From CAYUNA01 sp047629355 (GTDB lineage: Bacteria; Bacteroidota; Bacteroidia; Chitinophagales; Saprospiraceae): a stretch of DNA of 36,578 nucleotides. Positions within the stretch are counted from its first letter, which is position 1. The number at the start of each line of letters is the position of its first letter. The translations under genes and the position numbers were made by a program. Positions 1-9,194 of the stretch are shown one piece after another. The notes beneath the pieces are model-generated. The model did no database searches and was not told where the DNA came from. It worked only from the letters and a program-made list of their open reading frames with translations. Where the stretch lies: positions 1 through 36,578 of the forward strand of contig JBLHWU010000034.1 of assembly GCA_047629355.1 (NCBI GenBank), read 5' to 3'.

Positions 1-3000
1 TCGGATGTCTTGACTTTAGATTTAGACAATACCGATCCGATTGATACTTGTTTGACCAATTTAGTTCAGTTGCCAAATGGCATCGCTTCCGCTGAAATAT
101 GTGGCATCAATACTGATGAAGTAACCGTTGTTTTAACTGATGATTGCATCAATATTGATCCGAATGATGACTTCATGGGAACGACGGAGATTTGTGTCGT
201 TCACTGCGATATGGACAACAATTGCGACACCACAACGATTATTGTCAATGTGAATCTACCTTGTCCTGATATTTTTCCAGCTAACTTTTTAGGCATCGAA
301 AGCAGCGACAACCTGGTAGCGGTTTGTGTCTCTGCCGATTCAATGACCTTGGCAAATCTGACTTTGACTTTAGATGGTCAAATTTACGATACACCCTTAG
401 AATCTTGCATTGATGACCAAGGAAATGCGGGAACAATTATTTTCGTACTCGGCGGTTCTGCCAGCCATGATTTCTTAGTTCAAAACCCAGATAACGGCTG
501 TTCAGATAACTTAACGATTATTGTGCAAGCGCCAGTGATGCCGATGTTGGACACTATTTTTGTAGAAACTCCGCAAGGCGTGACCGTTGATGAAATTTGT
601 GGAAACGCACTTGACTTGCCGGGTAATGCCTTGAATATTGGCTTTTGTGAATTGCCATCCAGCGGTACAGCACCGGTTGTCAATGATAGTTGTGTGGCGT
701 ATATTCCGGGTGCAGGTTTTGTTGGGAATGACAATTTCTGTATGATTATTTGCGATGATTTGGTTCCAACGACTTGCGATTCCTTCATCATTGTCATTTC
801 TGTTTTACCTCCGTTAGATATGGTTGGTGTAGAAGCACAGACAGTTATGGCTTTTGATACTTGCTTGACTTCTGTTGATTTACAATTGCAAGCGGACATT
901 CTTTCTACGGAGATTTGTGATGCAAATGCCAATGAAGTTAGCATTTCTATCGACGACAATTGCGTCACGATTGACCTAGTTGATGATTTTATTGGAACAA
1001 CAGAAGCGTGCATCATTCATTGCTACGATATTTATCCAGTGATTTGTGATACCACGATTTTAGTAATTACAAATGAAAATGCACCTTGTCCTGAAATTTT
1101 TACAGATACAGAAATGACTATTTTGGCAGACGATAACGGAAATGCGCAACTATGTCTAGACATTCCTTTTATGGAATTTGGTGACTATCAAATTAATATA
1201 GACGGCGTAACCTACATCGGCTTGACGGACGGTTGTAACATATTAGGCGGTGTGCCAGAAGGCACATTAATTGAAATAAATGGCATTGGCGATTACGTTT
1301 TAACTGCCCAAGATTTAGTAACGAACTGTACCGATACCTTGAATATCACCGTAATGGAAGGTGCGAATGTCATTGAGATTGAAACTGGTTTAAATACGCC
1401 AAGTGACCCATTTTGTATAGATACAATGGATTTAGTCGGCAACTTCGATACCTTAATATTGTGCGATTTGCCAATGAACGGCTTGATTACGATTGATGGA
1501 AATTGCTTCACTTTCTTACCAAATGCAGGCTATCTCGGAGGCGACGAAGCAACGATTAAATTGTGCGACGACTTAATGAATTGCGACACTTTCATGGTGC
1601 AAATTACTGTTAATGACTTATGTAACGATTTCGTCTTTTTACAAAACGACACGGTGCAAATTTCGCAAACAGATTGTAATGAAAATGGCACAAGTTGCCT
1701 TCCAATCGAACCTTCCGAATTGATTGGCAATTATAATATTTTAGACAATGGCTTCCCTTATAATGGCGGCTTAATGGCTTGCGATTTTGATACTTGTATC
1801 GCTTACAATTATTTTAACCTTGCGGGAATGGGTGCTGATGGACCGTATGAATTGACAGATTGGCAAATTGGTGGAATAGCTTTCACCGCTAACTTCCAAG
1901 ATATTCAAGAGTTAGTGGACAGCATGAATGTTTGGGACATTGCAACAAACTGGGTTTTAGATGAAAATAATTTAGAAATCAAAGGTTGTAATTTAACCAC
2001 AACGTACACTGATTTAGAAGTTACTCAAACCAGTTCTGGCGCAACAGCAACCTTAGATGCTGTGTCTGATTTCGTGCCAAACGGAACACAGATTTCTTTA
2101 GAAACAGGCATTCACGAATTGATTTTTATTGACATCATGGGCGGTTGTACCGATACGTTATTTACCAATGTTTTCTGCGATACCATTCCAGATGACTGTG
2201 GAAATATGCTGTTGTCAGAGGACTTTCAATTAATTACAAATTGCGATTCTACGGCTTTGTTCTGCTTTGACATTGTATCTTTTGATCTTGATAATTTTGT
2301 AGTGACTATTAACAATGAGATTTACGACGGACTTTTCGAAACCTGCGAAGTAGGCGGCTTAGAAATTGCTTTAGCCTTGAGCGCAGGTGATTACGAATTA
2401 ATTTTCAATGATACCATCAAAGGCTGCGATGATGTTTTCAACGTGAGCGTTAGTTGTCAGGAAATCGAAGACATTATAATTGATACCTTGATTAGCGTCG
2501 ATGAAATGTACGATATTTGTTTGGAAGACTTAGGTTTTTCATTGAGTTTGATTGATAGTGTGGTCAATGTTTGTGCAGACCAAACGACTGGTAATGTTGA
2601 TTTTGCCTACGATGAATTGACAGGTTGCATTACTTTATTAGGAGAAGTTATCGGTGAAGATACCGCTTGTTTCAAAATGTATCTGCTCGACACTTGCGCG
2701 ACCGTTTTCATTAATGTGACTGTGCAGGAAAGCTGTGACGCTGGTTTTTTTAGTCAAACCAATTACGGTTTAGGCGTAACTGATTGTGACGCGGGCGAAG
2801 CGGAATTGTGCTTACCAGTGCTACCTTTAGAATTTGAAAATACGATTGTTACTGTTGGGGGGGCTCCATATACAGGCGAATTTCTTCCGTGCAATGAAGA
2901 AATTATGTTCAGTTATCCTTATTCGTCGTTCCCACTTGGCGGCGCGGATGAAAATTACATCATTGATTCTTTATTGATAAACGACGTGGTTTATACAGGC

Positions 3001-4149
3001 ATTTTTGACAATGCTCAAGAATTTCTGGACTCTTTAAATTTCTGGAATCCAGATTGTGGTTGGGAAATTGAAAATGCTGGTGGAATTATTTCCATCAACG
3101 GGGGCTGTATGGATGATAATTATGGCGGCTATTCGATTACCTATCAATTGACTGAAACGAATTTTTCTGCGGAGTCTCCAATGCCGGTTTTCGTGCCAAA
3201 CGGGGTCACTATCACCTTAGCAATCGGCGTAGGCATACAAGAAATTACCTTTACTGATACGCTTTCGGGCTGTACCGACACCATTCAAGCGATTTTAGCT
3301 TGCGTAATGTCAGATACGATTTTTATAGAAATTGAATTGGGAATGACGGATATTTTATGCTTAGATACAATGGATTTAGTGGGCAATTTAATTTCCATTA
3401 GCAATGCTTGTGCAGAGGAATCTGGTGAGTTTGTTGGCATCAATCTATTGGACGCACCTTGTTTTGAATATACGGGTATTGAAGGGGGAACTGATATCGG
3501 CTGTATGGTACTTTGTGATGATTTAGGTATTTGTGATACCACTTATGTGGTGATAACGACGACTTTTGATGATGCAGTACCGATTGCGGAAAACGATGAT
3601 GTTTTGACTGGAATCAATCAAGTAATCGTCATTGATTTCTTGTGTTCTAATGACCAAAACATCGACTTTTTGACTTCTGTCGAAATATTGACACAGCCTG
3701 AAAACGGGGAAGTGGAGTTGGTTGTTGATTCTACAGGAACGTGTTTATACAGTTTCAATTTTGTACCAGATACCGACTACTGTGGCAATCTACCAGAGAC
3801 ATTTACTTATGAAATTTGTAACAACTTAGGTTGTGATACGGCTGAAGTTTTTGTGACCATTAATTGTATCGATATCACTATCTACAACGGTTTCTCACCA
3901 AATAATGACCCGAATGGCGTCAATGAGCATTTTGAAATTCGTGGCTTGAATTCCGACAACTATCCAGGGCATATTGTTCGTATTTTCAATCGTTGGGGTA
4001 ACCGTGTATATGAAACTGAAAGGTATGAAAATAACCCTTGGACTGGGAATTGGGAAGATCAATCAGACGTTCCAGACGGTACTTATTTCTATATGATTGA
4101 CTTGGCGAATGGAACGGTTTTGAAAGGATATGTACAGGTTCATCGATAG
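1..4149 (+). CDS. Giant T9SS surface protein, 5'-truncated, type B sorting domain
   Basis: The reading frame is open from base 1, so this is the C-terminal 1382 codons of a longer gene; no start is in the window. The protein is rich in Asp, Thr and Cys and is built of degenerate units of about 80 residues, often with an LCDDL..CDT or ICD..PTTCDS pattern, suggesting stacked Ig-like beta domains. The last ~90 residues start at a FSPNNDPNGVNEHFEI motif and continue through FNRWGNRVYE and DGTYFYMIDL to GYVQVHR. That is the gliding-motility-associated C-terminal (CHU_C, type B T9SS sorting) domain. It is therefore expected to be exported by the type IX system and held at the cell surface or released. 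An adhesin or matrix role is inference; no catalytic domain was seen. Next gene (parA) is convergent. Confidence 0.9.
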   Translation, partial: SDVLTLDLDNTDPIDTCLTNLVQLPNGIASAEICGINTDEVTVVLTDDCINIDPNDDFMGTTEICVVHCDMDNNCDTTTIIVNVNLPCPDIFPANFLGIESSDNLVAVCVSADSMTLANLTLTLDGQIYDTPLESCIDDQGNAGTIIFVLGGSASHDFLVQNPDNGCSDNLTIIVQAPVMPMLDTIFVETPQGVTVDEICGNALDLPGNALNIGFCELPSSGTAPVVNDSCVAYIPGAGFVGNDNFCMIICDDLVPTTCDSFIIVISVLPPLDMVGVEAQTVMAFDTCLTSVDLQLQADILSTEICDANANEVSISIDDNCVTIDLVDDFIGTTEACIIHCYDIYPVICDTTILVITNENAPCPEIFTDTEMTILADDNGNAQLCLDIPFMEFGDYQINIDGVTYIGLTDGCNILGGVPEGTLIEINGIGDYVLTAQDLVTNCTDTLNITVMEGANVIEIETGLNTPSDPFCIDTMDLVGNFDTLILCDLPMNGLITIDGNCFTFLPNAGYLGGDEATIKLCDDLMNCDTFMVQITVNDLCNDFVFLQNDTVQISQTDCNENGTSCLPIEPSELIGNYNILDNGFPYNGGLMACDFDTCIAYNYFNLAGMGADGPYELTDWQIGGIAFTANFQDIQELVDSMNVWDIATNWVLDENNLEIKGCNLTTTYTDLEVTQTSSGATATLDAVSDFVPNGTQISLETGIHELIFIDIMGGCTDTLFTNVFCDTIPDDCGNMLLSEDFQLITNCDSTALFCFDIVSFDLDNFVVTINNEIYDGLFETCEVGGLEIALALSAGDYELIFNDTIKGCDDVFNVSVSCQEIEDIIIDTLISVDEMYDICLEDLGFSLSLIDSVVNVCADQTTGNVDFAYDELTGCITLLGEVIGEDTACFKMYLLDTCATVFINVTVQESCDAGFFSQTNYGLGVTDCDAGEAELCLPVLPLEFENTIVTVGGAPYTGEFLPCNEEIMFSYPYSSFPLGGADENYIIDSLLINDVVYTGIFDNAQEFLDSLNFWNPDCGWEIENAGGIISINGGCMDDNYGGYSITYQLTETNFSAESPMPVFVPNGVTITLAIGVGIQEITFTDTLSGCTDTIQAILACVMSDTIFIEIELGMTDILCLDTMDLVGNLISISNACAEESGEFVGINLLDAPCFEYTGIEGGTDIGCMVLCDDLGICDTTYVVITTTFDDAVPIAENDDVLTGINQVIVIDFLCSNDQNIDFLTSVEILTQPENGEVELVVDSTGTCLYSFNFVPDTDYCGNLPETFTYEICNNLGCDTAEVFVTINCIDITIYNGFSPNNDPNGVNEHFEIRGLNSDNYPGHIVRIFNRWGNRVYETERYENNPWTGNWEDQSDVPDGTYFYMIDLANGTVLKGYVQVHR

Positions 4150-4222
4150 ATTGATTATTTCGATTGGCTCTATTGATTTATAAAGTTGAGTTAATCGAAA
4201 TAGTCTGGCAATAAGTTTACTA

Positions 4223-4381
4223 AGTAACGGTAAAAAAATAACTCCGCCATTTAGACAGGGCAAATTTCCCTCATTTTTCACTTGAAATCAGTCAAAGTAT
4301 CAACAATTATCCTTCTTTCAAGTAAAAACTGAGAAAAATTATCCACTGTCTAAATGGGGAACTTATTCTTTCACCGTTACT
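4223..4381. repeat. 159-bp imperfect palindrome, family 1 copy a
   Basis: The two arms pair with each other: AGTAACGGT at the left end matches ACCGTTACT at the right end, and CCATTTAGACAG matches CTGTCTAAATGG. The centre, read on the minus strand, contains GATAATTGTTGATACTTTGA, which is identical to the centre of copy c (5848-6007). It lies between two convergent genes. The right end overlaps a further 11-bp perfect hairpin, TTACTAAACTT with AAGTTTAGTAA, at 4377-4401. Confidence 0.8.
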
Positions 4382-4431
4382 AAACTTTTAAAGTTTAGTA
4401 AACTGTAAAACCGAATCCCGTCAATCGAATT

Positions 4432-4479
4432 AAAAAAAAACGGGCTGTCTGGAATTTTCCAAACAGTCCGTTTTTTTTT
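4432..4479. terminator. Bidirectional intrinsic terminator
   Basis: A run of nine A, then the stem CGGGCTGTCTGGAA / TTCCAAACAGTCCG, then nine T. It lies 16 bases past the parA stop and serves transcripts arriving from either convergent gene. Confidence 0.85.
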
Positions 4480-4495
4480 AATCGAATCAATCAAA

Positions 4496-5302
4496 TCATC
4501 GTCTAAAAACCGCATCTCCAAACTCATTCTTACTCGCTTCCAAACTCTTCCGCGACTTCAACTTCTGCATCGACTTCAACTCTTGCCATAGACTTCGATA
4601 CGCATACGAAGCCCGACTATTGTAAGAAAAAGCAGAAACAGGGGCTTTCTCTTCACCCATTTCTTCAAATTGACTGAGATTTGGGATTTTATTATTTAAA
4701 ATTTTAGGTTTTGTCGCTCGAAATGCTTCCATCGTTTTCAAATGAACTTTCCGACGCAAATCGACGAGGCTAAAAAATGGTACAATCTTTCGTAAGTCCA
4801 AGCCTTCTTTTTGAAAAAACTCAAACAATTGGTCATACGTGCGTTCTGAGAGGGCAGAGGGCACAATCGGTACCAAAATAAAATCAGCTGCTTTAAATAG
4901 ATTTTCTGCCAACAAGTTTAACGTTGGTGGACAATCTAAAAACAGATAGTCGAAATTACTTTTAACAGAGCTAATTATCTTTTTGAAATGCTTTTTCGAA
5001 CCCTTTAAATCATTTAATAGGATATCAGAATGCCTATTCTTCATGTGACCAGGGATGTAAGACAAGTTTTTATACTTAGACGGTTTAACAAATTCTGGAA
5101 GTGTTTCTGTCTTGTTAAGTAGATCTTTGACACTTCCGTTGATAGAACTTTTTTCACCTATATAATAGGTAGCCGCACTTTGATGGTCTAAATCCCAGAG
5201 GAGTGTAGAAAACCCGTCCTTTGCCGCGAGGTGCGCTAAATTGACACAAGAAGTGGTCTTGCCCACGCCACCTTTGATGCTATATAATGCGAATGAAATC
5301 AT
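4496..5302 (-). CDS. Orphan ParA-family ATPase
   Basis: A 268-residue P-loop ATPase of the ParA/MinD class, which dimerises on ATP and usually positions DNA or protein cargo. The deviant Walker A motif is KGGVGKTT at residues 10-17 with the signature Lys10 and catalytic Lys15. The A' box is LLWDLDHQS around residues 34-42, and Walker B is YLFLDCPP at 119-126. Length fits a small ParA with no N-terminal DNA-binding extension. No ParB, parS array or replication gene is adjacent, so it is an orphan; chromosome/plasmid segregation, cellulose-synthase positioning (BcsQ-like) or another cargo cannot be chosen between. A perfect -7 box lies about 115 bases upstream. The gene and its terminator lie between inverted copies of a 28-bp repeat end (4223-4250 and 5333-5360), which hints at movement as a unit. 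Confidence 0.9.
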   Translation of the reverse strand: MISFALYSIKGGVGKTTSCVNLAHLAAKDGFSTLLWDLDHQSAATYYIGEKSSINGSVKDLLNKTETLPEFVKPSKYKNLSYIPGHMKNRHSDILLNDLKGSKKHFKKIISSVKSNFDYLFLDCPPTLNLLAENLFKAADFILVPIVPSALSERTYDQLFEFFQKEGLDLRKIVPFFSLVDLRRKVHLKTMEAFRATKPKILNNKIPNLSQFEEMGEEKAPVSAFSYNSRASYAYRSLWQELKSMQKLKSRKSLEASKNEFGDAVFRR

Positions 5303-5332
5303 TTCTTTAGGTATTGTTAGTTATCCAAAAAG

Positions 5333-5360
5333 ATGGCGGAGTTATTTTTTGACCGTTACT
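5333..5360. repeat. Solo end of a family-1 palindrome, in the parA leader
   Basis: On the minus strand this 28-base stretch reads AGTAACGGT, C, then AAAAAATAACTCCGCCAT. It matches 4223-4250 with one mismatch in inverted orientation. The rest of the palindrome is missing here. Confidence 0.65.
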
Positions 5361-5423
5361 AAGTAACATTAACGTTATAAATCCTTGGTGCTGTGAAAGT
5401 GTCGTCTTGATTTAGGTATAGTG

Positions 5424-5431
5424 CAAATATA
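5424..5431 (-). promoter_or_regulatory. Bacteroidota -7 box for parA
   Basis: TATATTTG on the minus strand is a perfect match to TAnnTTTG. Transcription would start near 5417, giving a leader of about 115 nt that includes the repeat end at 5333-5360. No clear -33 box is visible. Confidence 0.5.
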
Positions 5432-5545
5432 CATTTTTTTTTGAATTATTTTACACTGAATTAACATAGGCTCGAATTTAATTACATTTTTATTTAAAGA
5501 ATACGATTTTAATTATTCATGATAATTTCATTTGGTTGGAAAGAT

Positions 5546-5602
5546 AAAGGGAGTTTGAGGGAGGAAATGGTTTTAAAATCATTTTCTCCCTCAAACTTTC
5601 TT
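5546..5602. repeat. Family 2 hairpin (GGGAGTTTGAGGG type), copy a
   Basis: AAAGGGAGTTTGAGGGAG pairs with CTCCCTCAAACTTTCTTT around a GGTTTTAAAATC centre. The same design recurs at 9195-9256, 19312-19363 and 19464-19522. Confidence 0.75.
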
Positions 5603-5628
5603 TGTTGAGTTACATTGACCAAATAATA

Positions 5629-5787
5629 AGGAATGCGAAATAAATAAAGTTAGATTATTGAGAGAGGTTTTGTTCTCCCTTCTTGCTTTGAAAGTACGAT
5701 TTATGTTGATATAATGAGCATTTTTAAAGTGAAAAATGAGAGCAAAATAGCCTCTCAAGAATCTGGATTTATTTTTTTCGAATTCCT
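5629..5787. repeat. 159-bp imperfect palindrome, family 1 copy b
   Basis: The outer arms AGGAATGCGAAATAAATAAA and TTTATTTTTTTCGAATTCCT pair with each other, as do TTGAGAGAGG and CCTCTCAA. The centre reads CGATTTATGTTGATATAATG followed by AGCATTTTTAAAG. The whole gap 5303-6148 is non-coding apart from these repeats and the parA promoter. Confidence 0.85.
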
Positions 5788-5847
5788 AACAGGTTATAAA
5801 CTTAAGTTTCGCTATTTTTTTTGCTAAAATCTGCTACTTTTACCATT

Positions 5848-6007
5848 AGGAACGCGAATTAAATAAATTGAACAATTTAAACGAAATTACTTTGGTCTTA
5901 GTTTTTCTTTAAAAGCAGGATAATTGTTGATACTTTGACTGCTTTTAAAGAGAAAATAAGGGCAAAAGAAATCGTTTAAATGTTGAATTTATTTATTTCA
6001 CGTTCCT
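5848..6007. repeat. 160-bp imperfect palindrome, family 1 copy c
   Basis: The arms AGGAACGCGAATTAAATAAA and TTTATTTATTTCACGTTCCT pair along their length. An inner stem CTTAGTTTTTCTTTAAAAGC pairs with GCTTTTAAAGAGAAAATAAG. The loop is GATAATTGTTGATACTTTGA. It abuts copy d head to tail, creating the junction palindrome CGTTCCTTAGGAACG. Confidence 0.9.
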
Positions 6008-6008
6008 T

Positions 6009-6111
6009 AGGAACGCGAATTAAATAAAGTTACTTTTTTGAGAGAGAGATTTCGTTCTTAGTTTTTGCTTTAAAAGCGCGATTTATGTTGATGTAATGAG
6101 CATTTTTAAAG
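6009..6111. repeat. Truncated family 1 palindrome, copy d
   Basis: The left arm and centre (CGATTTATGTTGATGTAATG) are present. The right arm stops after CATTTTTAAAG, 38 bases before the M14 peptidase start. The promoter of that gene must lie in or just after the element. Confidence 0.8.
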
Positions 6112-6148
6112 GGTAACAAGTCTATTCTAAAATTTGAAAACTATTCAT

Positions 6149-8692
6149 ATGAAAAAGAGCTTCCTATTCTTCCTTGTTATTTTTAGTTATACCTATTTAT
6201 ACGGTCAAAAAACAGAATTAACTTATTATCTTCCAGATATTCAATACGATAAATCTATTCCAACGCCCGAAGAAGTTCTGGGTTATATGCCTGGTGATTG
6301 GCACATTAGTCACGACCAATTGGTGATGTACTTAAAGGTGTTAGCCGCCGCCTCGGATAAGGTTACTGTTGAAGAATATGCACGAAGTTATGAGAATCGT
6401 CCGTTGTTATTGCTAACGATTACTTCCAAGAAAAACCATGCGGATATTGATGATTTACGTCGTCAGCATGTTGCGTTAACGGACCCTAATTTATCTGCTA
6501 AAATAGACGTTTCCAAAATGCCAGCCGTTGTGTATCAGGGATTTAGTATTCATGGAAACGAGCCAAGTGGTGGCAATGCTGCACCCTTGGTTGCCTATTA
6601 TTTGGCGGCTGGAAAAAGCAAGGAAGTAGAGGATTTATTGGACAATACCATCATTTTGCTCGACCCTTGTTATAATCCTGATGGCTTTAATCGTTTTTCT
6701 AGTTGGGTCAATAGCCATAAAAGTGAAACCCTTGTTTCTGACCCGCAAGATCGAGAATATGAAGAAGCTTGGCCACGCGGACGAACGAATCATTATTGGT
6801 TCGATTTGAACAGAGATTGGTTACCGATTCAACATCCTGAAAGCCGTGGACGCATCAAGAATTTTCATCATTGGAAACCAAATGTACTCACTGATCACCA
6901 CGAAATGGGTTCCAATGCCACTTTCTTTTTTCAGCCAGGAATCCCGACGCGAACCAATCCGCTGACGCCACAAAAAAATCAGGATTTGACCTTTGAAATT
7001 GGCGAGTTTCATGCGGCAGCTTTGGATGAAATTGGTTCGCTTTACTATACTCAGGAGTCCTTCGATGATTTTTATTATGGAAAAGGTTCGACCTATCCAG
7101 ATGTGAATGGTTCAATCGGTATTTTATTTGAACAAGCGAGTTCGCGCGGTCATTTGCAAGAAACTAAAAATGGTTTGCTTTCTTTTCCTTTTACGATTAG
7201 AAATCAAGTAAAAACAGCACTTTCTACCCAAAAAGCGGCTGTGAATATGCGCAAAAAATTACTGAATTATCAACGAGAGTTTTATAAAACAGGTTTAGAA
7301 AATGCGCAAAAATCCAGCGCTAAAGCCTACTCTTTTTCGGACAATCATGACCCTGCGAAAATGGCGCATTTCATTGATATTTTGTTGCAGCATAAAATTG
7401 ATGTTTATCAAAATAAAGATAAAGCCAGTGAATTTATTGTGCCATTAGAACAACCACAAAGCCGTTTAGTCGAAGCAATTTTTGGGAGAATGACGACCTT
7501 TCAAGACAGTCTTTTTTACGATATTTCAGCGTGGACATTACCATTGGCATTTAATTTAAATCACGAATCTTGGGATAAAAATCAGTTTTCAAAAAATGTT
7601 TTAGGAAAAAAGGTTAGCGATACTAAAAGCGTTGTTAAAACGACGATTCCGAAAATTAGCACCTACGCTTATTTGATGGAATGGGAAGGCTACTATGCGC
7701 CAAAAGCACTTCACGCTTTGCAGCAAAAAGGACTCCGAACCAAGGTGGCAACCAATCCATTTTCGACGTCAGATGGTAAGCAATTTGCTCAAGGAACGAT
7801 TCTTTTACCGCTGCAAAATCAGGCACTTAGCGAGAGTGAGATCTATGAACTCATTCAAGATATAAGTAAAGAATGTAATGTGCAATTCCACAACGCTTCC
7901 ACTGGTTTAACACCAACGGGCATTGATTTTGGTAGTCGCAATTTTGCTGATTTAACCCTTCCGAAAGTAATGATGATTGTGGGTGATGGCGTTACGAGTT
8001 ACGATGCTGGCGAAGTTTGGCATCTACTGGACAATCGTTATCACATTCCCTTGACTAAAATTGCGGCGCGAGAGATTTCGAATAGTAATCTGGATAAATA
8101 CAACGTCATTGTTATGGTGAATGGTTCGTACGAAAAGTTATCAAAAGTGGGGGCAGCAAAAATCAAGAAATTTGTAGAAAGTGGTGGTACATTGATAACC
8201 AATGGGAGGGCAGTGAAATGGGCAAACACCCAAGGTTTGGCAAATGTAACGTTCAAATCATCAAACAATACTCGGGAAGAACCGACTCGCCGACCTTATA
8301 ATAAAATGGGCGATGATTCTGGTGCAAGTGTGATTGGTGGGGCAATTTTCGAATCAAAATTAGACCTGACACATCCGCTGGCTTTTGGATATAAAAATGA
8401 AATTCTACCCGTTTTTCGGCGCGGAACAATGTTTATGCAACCAACCAAAAATCTCTATGCAACACCGCAAGTTTATACGAAATCACCGTTATTAAGCGGC
8501 TATATTTCGGATAAAAATTTAAATACACTGAAAGAATCGGCTTGTATCATTGTGAGTGGAAAGGGGAGCGGTAAGGTGATTTGTATGGCGGACAACCCTA
8601 ATTTTCGAGCCTTCTGGTATGGAACGAATAAATTATTTGCAAATGCGGTTTTCTTTGGGAATATCATTAGTTCATCGGGTGTACAGCGGTGA
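6149..8692 (+). CDS. Secreted M14-family zinc carboxypeptidase
   Basis: An exported metallopeptidase of about 847 residues. I use the ATG at 6149, which begins a clean signal peptide (MKKSFLFFLVIFSYTYLYGQ); an in-frame TTG at 6134 would add five residues. M14 hallmarks, numbered from 6149, are: zinc ligands His135 and Glu138 in IHGNEPSGG; NPDGFNRF; DLNRDW; the third ligand in TDHHEMG near 250; and the catalytic Glu328 in ILFEQASSRG. The C-terminal half resembles a glutamine-amidotransferase-like Rossmann module (MMIVGDGVTSYDAGEVWHLL, then an IKKFVESGGTLI segment), the arrangement of the large Bacteroidota M14 proteins. It probably digests peptides in the periplasm or outside; substrate is not predictable. 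It stands alone, downstream of truncated repeat copy d. Confidence 0.9.
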   Translation: MKKSFLFFLVIFSYTYLYGQKTELTYYLPDIQYDKSIPTPEEVLGYMPGDWHISHDQLVMYLKVLAAASDKVTVEEYARSYENRPLLLLTITSKKNHADIDDLRRQHVALTDPNLSAKIDVSKMPAVVYQGFSIHGNEPSGGNAAPLVAYYLAAGKSKEVEDLLDNTIILLDPCYNPDGFNRFSSWVNSHKSETLVSDPQDREYEEAWPRGRTNHYWFDLNRDWLPIQHPESRGRIKNFHHWKPNVLTDHHEMGSNATFFFQPGIPTRTNPLTPQKNQDLTFEIGEFHAAALDEIGSLYYTQESFDDFYYGKGSTYPDVNGSIGILFEQASSRGHLQETKNGLLSFPFTIRNQVKTALSTQKAAVNMRKKLLNYQREFYKTGLENAQKSSAKAYSFSDNHDPAKMAHFIDILLQHKIDVYQNKDKASEFIVPLEQPQSRLVEAIFGRMTTFQDSLFYDISAWTLPLAFNLNHESWDKNQFSKNVLGKKVSDTKSVVKTTIPKISTYAYLMEWEGYYAPKALHALQQKGLRTKVATNPFSTSDGKQFAQGTILLPLQNQALSESEIYELIQDISKECNVQFHNASTGLTPTGIDFGSRNFADLTLPKVMMIVGDGVTSYDAGEVWHLLDNRYHIPLTKIAAREISNSNLDKYNVIVMVNGSYEKLSKVGAAKIKKFVESGGTLITNGRAVKWANTQGLANVTFKSSNNTREEPTRRPYNKMGDDSGASVIGGAIFESKLDLTHPLAFGYKNEILPVFRRGTMFMQPTKNLYATPQVYTKSPLLSGYISDKNLNTLKESACIIVSGKGSGKVICMADNPNFRAFWYGTNKLFANAVFFGNIISSSGVQR

Positions 8693-8715
8693 TATCTGAT
8701 AGATTGAGCTGTTCT

Positions 8716-8746
8716 GGGAGTTTGAGTGGCAAACCGTTTTTGCCCC
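8716..8746. repeat. Partial family 2 hairpin
   Basis: GGGAGTTTGAGTGGCAAACC followed by GTTTTTGCCCC carries the left part of the family 2 sequence and half of its inner stem. It lies 23 bases after the M14 stop codon. Confidence 0.5.
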
Positions 8747-8884
8747 TTACGAATCCTACCTGAGGCTGAATCAAAAGGTAAATTAACGGTATGAGGTTTT
8801 CGTATTTGATTTTTTTTTCATACCTCTCCGAATAAATTAGCCTTGTGGCGATCTTTTGATACACCCTTGCGCACTGTACTTTTT

Positions 8885-8916
8885 GAAGTTCGAAAATCTT
8901 AGGATTTTCGAACTTC
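8885..8916. repeat. Perfect 14-bp stem hairpin
   Basis: GAAGTTCGAAAATC and GATTTTCGAACTTC pair perfectly around a TTAG loop. A related hairpin, with GAAGCTCGAAAAT as its left arm, occurs at 19560-19591. There is no T-run, so it is not a standard terminator. Confidence 0.7.
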
Positions 8917-9023
8917 TCATTATTTAGAGAAAACCTTGTATTAAATATTGCGTAAGAATGGGTAGACTATTTCTTTATTCTCTAAACTGAGATTTGTTAG
9001 GTTTTTAAGGCGCATCGTGCTAA

Positions 9024-9146
9024 TACCGTTTGTAGAAAAAGTGAATTTATGTTTTTAAAATGGCATCGCCACGGCACCTATTATTATCGACCGTGCCGCC
9101 GCGATGCGGCTTTGAAAACATAGATAAATCATTTCTACAAACAGTA
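9024..9146. repeat. 123-bp GC-centred palindrome
   Basis: The outer arms TACCGTTTGTAG and CTACAAACAGTA pair. The middle arms TTTATGTTTTTAAAATGGCATCGC and GCGATGCGGCTTTGAAAACATA are largely complementary. The core CGGCAC / GTGCCG closes a 15-base loop. The gap 8693-9652 otherwise holds only hairpins, a terminator and the lysM promoter; no credible coding frame was seen. Confidence 0.8.
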
Positions 9147-9194
9147 CCGAGGCGATGCCTCTGAAATTTAAAGTAAATTTCATTGCATTTTTAC

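Noticed and set aside
480..1016. 178-residue minus-strand frame inside the first T9SS gene
   Set aside because: Antisense shadow of a strongly supported frame; no signal, domain or promoter of its own.
5546..6111. Closely spaced repeats as a CRISPR array
   Set aside because: The repeats are long self-complementary elements of two kinds with no regular short spacers, and no cas gene is present.
6134..6148. TTG start for the M14 peptidase
   Set aside because: The ATG five codons later begins a standard signal peptide, and TTG would add nothing recognisable.
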